This document shows positions 1 through 5,526 of a stretch of 8,616 nucleotides of DNA, one piece after another (position 1 is the first letter of the stretch; the number at the start of each line of letters is the position of its first letter). A program made the position numbers and the translations under genes. Below the pieces are notes generated by a model that worked only from the letters and a program-made list of their open reading frames with translations, was not told the DNA's origin and made no database searches. The DNA is from a bacterium (Candidatus Ratteibacteria) CG_4_9_14_3_um_filter_41_21. GTDB lineage: Bacteria > Ratteibacteria > UBA8468. The stretch is from assembly GCA_002791075.1 (NCBI GenBank), contig PFWI01000079.1:1-8616 (forward strand). Direction: 5' to 3'.

Positions 1-1
1 A

Positions 2-400
2 CCTTTAAAGAAATTAGCGAAAGAAAGCCAGTTAAAACCAGAGGAATGGAGAAAAATCTATAGTAGCAGTAAGATAATATTAGCCATTCACTATCAGGAT
101 GGAAAAATACCTTGCTATCAGGCCAGCCCTAAGGTCTATGAGGCTTTAGCTTGTAAAAGTTTTCTTCTGGTGGATAATCAGAAAGATGTTAAATCATTAT
201 TTGAAGATGGGAAACATCTAACAATCTTCAAGGATATTAAGGATTTAAGAGAAAAAATTAAATATTATCTAATTCATCCCGAAGAAAGAGAAAGGATTGC
301 TCAAGAGGGTTACCGAGAGGTTATCCAGAAACATACTTATCTTCATCGAATAAAAAAGATGCTTACCGTTATTGGAAAAAAGATTTTTGAATCGGCTTAA
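2..400 (+). CDS. CgeB-like glycosyltransferase, C-terminal part (5' truncated by window edge)
   Basis: The reading frame is open from base 2 to a TAA at 398-400, giving 132 residues of a longer protein. A GTG at 170 could be taken for a start, but the frame upstream is uninterrupted and family-like, so the gene begins outside the window. The residues match the C-terminal lobe of CgeB-like family 1 glycosyltransferases (Glyco_trans_1_2 type): SKIILAIHYQDG, then PKVYEALACKSFLLVDN where the family usually has RxFE followed by A/G-rich residues, then LFEDGKHLTIFKDIKDLREKI, and the typical ending HPEERERIAQEGYREV with KHTYLHRI. Members transfer sugars from nucleotide-sugar donors, usually in envelope glycan synthesis. 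Donor and acceptor cannot be read here. A close relative of its last codons recurs at 1663-1755, pointing to a former tandem pair. Family call is fairly sure from sequence pattern; substrate unknown. Confidence 0.8.
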   Translation, partial: PLKKLAKESQLKPEEWRKIYSSSKIILAIHYQDGKIPCYQASPKVYEALACKSFLLVDNQKDVKSLFEDGKHLTIFKDIKDLREKIKYYLIHPEERERIAQEGYREVIQKHTYLHRIKKMLTVIGKKIFESA

Positions 401-415
401 GAATTATGCTAAAAT
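387..415 (+). promoter_or_regulatory. Predicted sigma-70-type promoter for the ATPase gene
   Basis: TTGAAT at 387-392 (4 of 6 to the -35 consensus) and TAAAAT at 410-415 (5 of 6 to the -10 consensus) are separated by exactly 17 bases. The predicted start would lie near 421-424, about 25 bases before the ATPase ATG. The -35 lies inside the last codons of the upstream glycosyltransferase. Promoters are easy to find by chance in AT-rich DNA, so this is a prediction from spacing and match only. Confidence 0.45.
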
Positions 416-429
416 ACATAATGTATTTT
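411..429. repeat. Perfect 9+1+9 bp palindrome over the promoter -10/+1 region
   Basis: Bases 411-419 (AAAATACAT) are the exact reverse complement of 421-429 (ATGTATTTT), with a single A at 420 between them. The palindrome overlaps the predicted -10 box and start site and ends 19 bases before the ATPase start codon. A one-base centre suits a dimeric DNA-binding protein better than an RNA hairpin. It may be an operator; which protein would bind is not known. Confidence 0.5.
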
Positions 430-437
430 TAAATAAT

Positions 438-443
438 AAGGAG
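438..443 (+). promoter_or_regulatory. Strong ribosome binding site of the ATPase gene
   Basis: AAGGAG at 438-443 lies 5 bases before the ATG at 449. It is the clearest Shine-Dalgarno in the first half of the window and fixes the ATPase start. It suggests the gene is translated independently rather than by coupling to the upstream glycosyltransferase. Confidence 0.8.
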
Positions 444-448
444 TCAGG

Positions 449-1576
449 ATGAATCCATTCTTTTATGGTGGGGCAGTAGGAGGAAACTACTTTGTGGATA
501 GAGAAAAGGAAATTGCAACCCTTCTTGCTGATTTGAAACAGCAGAACAAAATTTTTCTTATCTCTCCAAGAAGATACGGAAAAACATCCCTTATTTTTAA
601 GATCGCCAAACTTCTTAAAAAGGAGAATTTTCTTATTGCTTATCTCGACCTTTATAAAGTCACTTCCCTGGAGCAGTTTGCCTCTCTTTATGCAAAGGCT
701 TTGGCAATGGCAACTGAAACAAAGATTGAGAAAGTTATAAAATTTATCCAGAGCATAATTTCTTCTTTAAGACCAAAGATAACAATTTCTCCTGAGGGAG
801 AAATTTCCATTAGGATGGAAGTGGAGCCGGAGAAAAAGGATGTTTTTTCGCTTTTGGAGAAACTATATAACGCACCGGAGGAAATTGCCCTGAAAAGAAA
901 AAAGAAGTTTGTTCTTATTTTTGACGAATTTCAGGAGATTTTATCTTTTGGAGGAGAAGGAATTGAGAAAAGTATGAGAGCAGATATTCAATACCATAAG
1001 AATGTTGGCTATGTTTTCTCAGGTTCAAAGAAATCCCTGATGATAGATTTGGTTTCAAATTCATCAAGAGCCTTTTATAAAATGGGCAAGGTCTTTTTTC
1101 TGAATAAAATTCCTCACGATAAATTCTTTCATTTTATTAAAAATGGATTTGTTAAAACGAGGTTTAAAATTTCAAAAGCAGCAGTTTCCCAAATCCTCTC
1201 CGTAACCTCGGAAATTCCATATTATGTTCAATATTTAGCTCATGAAGTATGGAATAACTGCATTGAAGAAAAGAAAGTCGATGAAGAGAGGGTGTTAAAA
1301 ACTGCTTGTGAGATTGTTACCTCTCAATCTCCAATTTTTTTAACCATATGGGATTCCTTAAGTTTATCTCAGAGAAGGGTTTTGCAGGCGATTGCTTCTT
1401 CTGGTGGGGAGAATATCTTTTCTCATGAATTTATGAGAGGTTATCATCTTGGACCCATTGGTTCTGTGCAGACGTCGATAAAGATGCTTTTGAAAAAAGG
1501 AATCTTAGAAAAGGAGAATAAAACCCTTAATTTCTCTGATATATGGTTTAAGGAATGGGTAAAGGTAACTCTATAA
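449..1576 (+). CDS. Archaeal-type AAA ATPase (ATPase_2 family) with C-terminal winged helix
   Basis: A 375-residue P-loop ATPase of the ATPase_2 type, common in archaea and in many candidate bacterial phyla, often as several scattered copies of unknown role. The N terminus MNPFFYGGAV...FVDREKEI is the usual family opening. Walker A is SPRRYGKT at residues 39-46, with Ser in the first Gly position and GKT intact. Walker B is FVLIFDEF at 144-151 with D149 and E150. A GYVFSGSKK segment near 187-195 fits a sensor-1 strand. The last ~65 residues (from about 310) look like a winged helix: SQRRVLQAIAS, then SSVQTS-like SVQTSIKMLLKKGIL. No transmembrane segment is visible. It has its own strong ribosome binding site and a predicted promoter, and sits between a glycosyltransferase and the remnant of another, so it is probably an insertion rather than a glycan gene. 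Family call strong; function unknown. Confidence 0.88.
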   Translation: MNPFFYGGAVGGNYFVDREKEIATLLADLKQQNKIFLISPRRYGKTSLIFKIAKLLKKENFLIAYLDLYKVTSLEQFASLYAKALAMATETKIEKVIKFIQSIISSLRPKITISPEGEISIRMEVEPEKKDVFSLLEKLYNAPEEIALKRKKKFVLIFDEFQEILSFGGEGIEKSMRADIQYHKNVGYVFSGSKKSLMIDLVSNSSRAFYKMGKVFFLNKIPHDKFFHFIKNGFVKTRFKISKAAVSQILSVTSEIPYYVQYLAHEVWNNCIEEKKVDEERVLKTACEIVTSQSPIFLTIWDSLSLSQRRVLQAIASSGGENIFSHEFMRGYHLGPIGSVQTSIKMLLKKGILEKENKTLNFSDIWFKEWVKVTL

Positions 1577-1593
1577 TACTTATTTAACAAAAT

Positions 1594-1650
1594 TGTAGTC
1601 GCTCCATTTATGGAGCATGTTTTCTCTGCCTCATAAATGAGGCAACTACA
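1594..1650. repeat. Structured repeat, copy 1: outer terminal inverted repeat enclosing two hairpins
   Basis: An outer stem TGTAGT (1594-1599) pairs with ACTACA (1645-1650). Inside, hairpin 1 (1601-1616) has a 6-bp stem GCTCCA/TGGAGC and loop TTTA; after a 10-base linker, hairpin 2 (1627-1644) has a 7-bp stem TGCCTCA/TGAGGCA and loop TAAA. Together they form a three-way junction with almost no unpaired bases outside the linker and loops. The same design recurs at 7529-7584 with different stems. It lies 17 bases after the ATPase stop. Hairpin 1 is followed by a short T-rich run (1618-1627), so it could weakly terminate ATPase transcription, but the run is not a good terminator tail. No open reading frame of its own; resembles REP or MITE-type non-autonomous elements. 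Confidence 0.85.
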
Positions 1651-1662
1651 TCTTATTTATTT

Positions 1663-1755
1663 AAGAAGGTTATCCAGAAGCATACCTATCTTCATCGGCT
1701 AAAGAAAATATTAGAAATTATTAGTCCAGACCAATGCTTAAGAGAAAATATTTAA
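1663..1755 (+). pseudogene. Remnant of a second CgeB-like glycosyltransferase (C-terminal end only)
   Basis: In the frame starting at 1663 the DNA reads KKVIQKHTYLHRLKKILEII and continues to a TAA at 1753-1755. This matches the C terminus of the glycosyltransferase ending at 400 (VIQKHTYLHRIKKML). At the base level 1669-1697 and 320-348 agree at 27 of 29 positions, and both mismatches are third-position silent changes; beyond that most further changes are also silent. No start codon or preceding domain is present: only the structured repeat and the ATPase lie upstream. The pattern suggests a diverged tandem paralogue that lost all but its tail, not a fresh target-site duplication. The tail overlaps the next gene's start by 22 bases. 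Confidence 0.75.
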
Positions 1756-2966
1756 TCATAAACATCGCTATATTTTTAAGTCTTCTGATTATAATCCTCT
1801 TTTCTCGGCTTTTTAGTCTATCCCATTATTTTAAGCTCCAGGCTAATCCTGAAAAGAAATTAATCGTGGTTTTCAGAAACGATGATATCCAGAACTTTTC
1901 GGGTTCAAAATTAGAACTTAAATTATTTAGAATCTTTAAAGAAAATAATATTTCTCAAACCTATGCTCTCGTTCCTTTTGAAATTAATCTTTTAGAAAAG
2001 AGAGAGTTAATGAAAATTTTGAAAGAACACCTAAAATTGGGATTAGCCGAGATAGCTCTTCACGGATATGCTCACCAAGATTTAGGTAAACGCACCGAAT
2101 TTTTAGGTAGACCCCTGGCTGAACAATTTAAAAAGATAAAGGTGGGTAAATCATACTTAGAAGATCTTTTTAAAATAAAAATTATTACTTTTATACCACC
2201 ATTTAATAGTTATGATTTAAATACGATTAAAGCCTGCCGAGAAAATAATATAAAGGTATTGAGTTCTTCCAATTTTTTCTTTTATAAAGATATTTCTGAT
2301 ATCGCTATTGTAAATGCAAGTGCGTTGTTGTTCACTCCCCTTTCAGAACTGGAATTAGCCAGGAAAAATGGGGGGAATTTGTCGGTTTTTATCATATATT
2401 ACCATTCCTATATGGGTAATATCTATCCAAAAGATGATTATTATGGCCAGATGGAAAAACTAATAAAATATATTAAGAGTAAAGATAATATCGAGGTAAT
2501 AACCTTAGGAGAAGCCGGATTAAAATACCCAGACTATTTCAGGGAAAGATATAGAATTGATGGTTGGGCAGCTAAGGCCAATACCCTGCTCAATTTTTAT
2601 AGGCAAAAGGAGATGAACAAAAAATTAAACCGATTGTCTATTTGTAGTGAAAGTAATAGGAAAATTACTTGTTTTATTTTCATCTCTTTCCTTTATGTTT
2701 ATGGAGCCCTTTTTCTAATCGGTTTTCTCTTAGCTTTATTTTTAAATCTTATTAAAAGAAAGTTGGTTTATTTTATTTCACCAGTTTTACTCTTAATCTG
2801 GATCGTTATGGTAAAAAATTTTGGCAGTGATTACCGGATTGGTGTGGTTGATATCAGTTTTTTAGTCTTGGCTATAGGTTTTATCTTTAATGTAATCATT
2901 AGCTACTTAACAGAATCCTATGAACGATTTGCCCCAAAGATGCTTACTATTGTTGAAGGAAAATGA
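1734..2966 (+). CDS. Membrane-anchored polysaccharide deacetylase-like protein (DUF2334/NodB-fold)
   Basis: 410 residues. A signal-anchor helix spans about 6-25. The following domain has NodB-type metal-site motifs: R48-N49-D50-D51 after a hydrophobic strand, H110-GYA-H114 (HxxxH), PPFN at 155-158, and YYHS at 222-225. Such enzymes remove N- or O-acyl groups from glycans using a divalent metal; this domain most resembles the DUF2334 branch. After a ~40-residue hydrophilic linker, about three transmembrane segments follow (roughly 312-339, 343-361, 371-392), which is more membrane content than a standard deacetylase. The start at 1734 puts the basic MLKRK before the anchor, as expected. No convincing ribosome binding site precedes it; the start lies inside the reading frame of the glycosyltransferase remnant, suggesting it was once coupled to that gene. 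It overlaps the next gene by 4 bases (ATGA). Substrate is inferred only from context. Confidence 0.8.
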   Translation: MLKRKYLIINIAIFLSLLIIILFSRLFSLSHYFKLQANPEKKLIVVFRNDDIQNFSGSKLELKLFRIFKENNISQTYALVPFEINLLEKRELMKILKEHLKLGLAEIALHGYAHQDLGKRTEFLGRPLAEQFKKIKVGKSYLEDLFKIKIITFIPPFNSYDLNTIKACRENNIKVLSSSNFFFYKDISDIAIVNASALLFTPLSELELARKNGGNLSVFIIYYHSYMGNIYPKDDYYGQMEKLIKYIKSKDNIEVITLGEAGLKYPDYFRERYRIDGWAAKANTLLNFYRQKEMNKKLNRLSICSESNRKITCFIFISFLYVYGALFLIGFLLALFLNLIKRKLVYFISPVLLLIWIVMVKNFGSDYRIGVVDISFLVLAIGFIFNVIISYLTESYERFAPKMLTIVEGK

Positions 2967-4063
2967 AGAAAATAAAGGTTATTCATCTCATAGAGGATTT
3001 AAAAATAGGTGGGGCAGAAAGGGTTGTCGCCAATATTGCTGAAGGTCTGGATAAAGAAAGATATCAGATAAGCATCTGGTGTTTGGCAGGAGGGGGTGAG
3101 ATAGCCGATGAATTAAAGGCAAAGGGGATAGATTTGAAAATTTTAGGAATCGGTAATTACCATAACCCCTTAAATATCCTGAAACTTATCCTTCTCCTAA
3201 AAAAAGAGAGATTTAACATAGTTCATATGCATGGTTACTTTGCTACCACCATTGGCAGAATTGCGGCTAGGATCTCTGGTATACCTATTCTCGTAACGCA
3301 TTTGCATACAACTCATTATAATCTTAAGTTGAGAAATATAATAGTTGATAAGATTCTTAATTTATTCACCCAGAAAATAATATGTGTTTCTGAGGCAGTA
3401 AAAAAATCCTTTATTGATACCGAGGATGGAGCGAAGGGAAAATTCATCGTCATATATAATGGAATAGATAAAAAGAAGTATACTCTGCACCAACTTGATG
3501 ATAGAAGGGAAATTATCACTACGGTCAGTTCCCTATATCCCCATAAAGGCCATACCCATCTCTTAAAGGCAATGAAAGAAGTATTAACCAGCTTCCCCAG
3601 GGTCCGATTCTGGATAGTAGGGGAAGGTCCTTTAAAGGAGAAATTAAAGAAAGAGGCTATAAACTTAGAAATATCTTCGCAGGTTTCCTTTTTAGGAAAG
3701 AGAAAAGATATTCCCGAGATTCTTTCTCAATCGGTATTATTTGTTCTTCCTTCTTTAAGGGAGGGATTGCCACTTACTATCTTGGAGGCGATAGCGGTGG
3801 GTCTACCGGTTATTGCTACCGAGGTAGGTGGAATACCGGAAGCGGTTATCGATAAAGAAACAGGATTTCTTGTCCCTCCTGAAAATGCGGAAGCTTTAGC
3901 TGAGGCTATAATCAACCTGCTCAAAAATCCAAAAATGATGGAGGAAATGGGGCAAAAGGGTAGGAAAATTTTCGAAGAAAAGTTTACCACTCAAATAATG
4001 ATTGGCAAATTAGAGAATCTGTATCAGAAACTTATAGGAAATTATGATGAGGATAAATTCTGA
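2963..4063 (+). CDS. GT4 family glycosyltransferase
   Basis: 366 residues, a normal length for a two-domain GT-B enzyme. The N-terminal domain opens with KVIHLIEDLKIGGAERVVAN (GGAER at 16-20), typical of GT4 acceptor domains. The C-terminal donor-binding domain starts near 185 with TTVSSLYPHKGH (K205 in the usual KG position), VRFWIVGEGPLKEKL, VSFLGKRKDIPEIL, and the signature EGLPLTILEAIAVGLPVIAT with E267 and E275 forming the retaining-enzyme E-x7-E motif. It is a cytoplasmic enzyme that transfers a sugar from a nucleotide donor. The start codon overlaps the stop of the deacetylase-like gene; AAGGA (2956-2960) is only 2 bases from the ATG, so coupled translation is likely. It is paralogous to the gene at 5526 and is the useful reference for the insertion there. 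Sugar specificity cannot be read. Confidence 0.92.
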   Translation: MKKIKVIHLIEDLKIGGAERVVANIAEGLDKERYQISIWCLAGGGEIADELKAKGIDLKILGIGNYHNPLNILKLILLLKKERFNIVHMHGYFATTIGRIAARISGIPILVTHLHTTHYNLKLRNIIVDKILNLFTQKIICVSEAVKKSFIDTEDGAKGKFIVIYNGIDKKKYTLHQLDDRREIITTVSSLYPHKGHTHLLKAMKEVLTSFPRVRFWIVGEGPLKEKLKKEAINLEISSQVSFLGKRKDIPEILSQSVLFVLPSLREGLPLTILEAIAVGLPVIATEVGGIPEAVIDKETGFLVPPENAEALAEAIINLLKNPKMMEEMGQKGRKIFEEKFTTQIMIGKLENLYQKLIGNYDEDKF

Positions 4064-4757
4064 GCATGTGGCTTTAGGTTTGCACAACAAGGTTTTAAAA
4101 TTGATGGAGCAGGAGAAAAAAGGTCGGGTTTTAGATGCCCCTGCCGGGGTAGGGAATTTATCTTGCTATTTAAAAGAAAGAGGATTTGAAGTCTGGGCAG
4201 CAGATATAGATGAGACTGTATTTAAAGCCTCGGAGGTAAGATTCCAGATGGTTGACCTGAATAAAAAACTGCCTTATCCGGATTCCTTTTTTAACTATGT
4301 TATATGCATAGAAGGCATTGAGCATTTGGAAAATTCGTACCATTTATTACGAGAGTTCGGAAGAGTTCTTAAGCAAAGAGGGAAATTGATTATTACTACA
4401 CCCAATGTATTGAGTATTTTTTCCCGTTTACGCTACTTGCTGATAGGATATTGCGATTTCTTTGGTGGTTATTATAGTCGGGAGACTGATTTGTATACTT
4501 CGCACATTAATCCGGTGGGGTTCCCAGAACTATATTCTGCTTTGAAAAAAGGAGAATTCGAGTTGGAAAATATAGCTACCAACAGGAATGTAGTATTTAC
4601 GCGAAAATTTCCTCTTAAATTATTATTATGGATTTTAATCCCTCTGGTTAAAATGGTAACGAGGATTAAGGTGAAGGATAATTTTATGTGCAGAAGGCTG
4701 CTTTCCTCCGAGTTATTAGCAGGAGAAATATTAATTTTGGAGTGTGTAAGGAGATAA
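4044..4757 (+). CDS. Class I SAM-dependent methyltransferase
   Basis: 237 residues. Motif I is VLDAPAGVGNLS (29-40), a variant of the SAM-binding loop; the acidic end of strand 2 is D54/D56 in WAADIDE. Later come CIEGIEHLEN (88-97) and the strand LKQRGKLIITTPN (109-121), typical of Methyltransf_11/23 proteins. The C-terminal part holds a hydrophobic patch LKLLLWILIPLVKMV (191-205) that may touch the membrane. In this setting methylation of a sugar or glycan terminus is likely but not shown. The gene overlaps the upstream GT4 by 20 bases. Two ATGs in a row (4044 and 4047) follow AGGAA at 4036-4040; the second has the better spacing (6 bases), so the true start may be one codon later. There is no further in-frame family motif upstream. 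Confidence 0.88.
   Translation: MMRINSEHVALGLHNKVLKLMEQEKKGRVLDAPAGVGNLSCYLKERGFEVWAADIDETVFKASEVRFQMVDLNKKLPYPDSFFNYVICIEGIEHLENSYHLLREFGRVLKQRGKLIITTPNVLSIFSRLRYLLIGYCDFFGGYYSRETDLYTSHINPVGFPELYSALKKGEFELENIATNRNVVFTRKFPLKLLLWILIPLVKMVTRIKVKDNFMCRRLLSSELLAGEILILECVRR
4748..4753 (+). promoter_or_regulatory. Strong ribosome binding site of the GT2 gene
   Basis: AAGGAG at 4748-4753 lies 8 bases before the ATG at 4762, inside the last codons of the methyltransferase gene. Two TAA stops in a row (4755-4757 and 4758-4760) sit between. It is the strongest ribosome binding site in the glycan operon and fixes the GT2 start. Confidence 0.75.
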
Positions 4758-4761
4758 TAAG

Positions 4762-5526
4762 ATGGAAAAACTTTCGGTAGCCATAATTACTAAAAATGAG
4801 GAAAAAAGTATTGGAAGATGCTTGGAAAGTCTGAAGTGGGTAGACGAAATAGTTGTCCTGGACGGTTATAGCACCGACAGAACGGTTAAAATTTGTAAGA
4901 ATTATACGAATAAAATCTATCAGAAACAATTTGAATCATTTCCTGTTGAAAGAGATTTTGTCTTAAAAAAAACATCCCATAGATGGGTGCTTTCTGTGGA
5001 TGCAGATATGTACTTTCTACCAGAAATCTGTGAAGAAATAAAAACTGTTCTCAAATCAGATATTAAATATGATGCATTCTTAATGCGAGGTTTGACCGTA
5101 TTCCTGGGTAAGGAAATTAGACACTGTGGCTGGTTTGACTTAAGGTATCTGCGGCTATTTAACAAAGAAAAGGGAAATTATGACTTAAACCTGAAATGTA
5201 TAGACCCATTTATCATTAAGGGGGAAATTGGTTATCTGAAAAATCATTTCATCCATTATGGAGGAGATAGTTTTAGCGAATATTTTGGCAAGATAAAGAG
5301 ATATTCCTATTTAACCGCCTTAGAGTATAAAACTAAAGGTTTAAGAATTCAGCCCTATAATTGTCTCTTCTATTTATTTTTAAAACCTCTTTTAGTATTT
5401 ATCTATAAATATATTGTTAAAAGGGGATTTCTGGATGGTATAGTAGGATTTTTGGTGTGCGTTAATTCAGCAATAACCTATTTTGCCTCATATTCCACTT
5501 TCTGGGACATCCAGAGAAAAGAGTAA
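4762..5526 (+). CDS. GT2 family glycosyltransferase, WaaE/KdtX-like
   Basis: 254 residues with the WaaE-type layout. The N terminus LSVAIITKNEEKSIGRCLES leads to VVLDGYSTDRT (D34, D39), the nucleotide-binding part of the GT-A fold. The metal-binding DxD is D80-A-D82 in WVLSVDADM. Next come RHCGWFDLRYLRLF (120-133), HFIHYGG (162-168), and the family C terminus: hydrophobic CLFYLFLKPLLVFIYKYIV followed by KRGFLDGIVGF, which probably sits against the membrane. Characterised relatives add glucose to the lipopolysaccharide inner core; applying that sugar here would be inference. It starts 4 bases after the methyltransferase stop, and its own stop shares one base with the next start. A run of eight A bases at 4965-4972 is read through in frame. 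Confidence 0.9.
   Translation: MEKLSVAIITKNEEKSIGRCLESLKWVDEIVVLDGYSTDRTVKICKNYTNKIYQKQFESFPVERDFVLKKTSHRWVLSVDADMYFLPEICEEIKTVLKSDIKYDAFLMRGLTVFLGKEIRHCGWFDLRYLRLFNKEKGNYDLNLKCIDPFIIKGEIGYLKNHFIHYGGDSFSEYFGKIKRYSYLTALEYKTKGLRIQPYNCLFYLFLKPLLVFIYKYIVKRGFLDGIVGFLVCVNSAITYFASYSTFWDIQRKE

Noticed and set aside
170..400. A separate 76-codon gene starting at GTG 170
   Set aside because: The same frame is open back to base 2 and encodes matching glycosyltransferase residues, so this is the inside of a truncated larger gene.
1601..1630. Hairpin plus T-rich run as a strong intrinsic terminator after the ATPase
   Set aside because: The stem is only 6 bp and the T run is interrupted and begins two bases after the stem. 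It fits better as part of the structured repeat, though weak termination is possible.
320..1710. The repeated tail sequence as a target-site duplication of a transposon
   Set aside because: The shared stretch is long, diverged mainly at silent positions and encodes a conserved family C terminus, so tandem paralogy explains it better than a recent duplication.
4965..4972. Run of eight A bases as a programmed frameshift site in the GT2 gene
   Set aside because: The gene is full length and family-like across the run without any shift, and the other frames give no sensible product.
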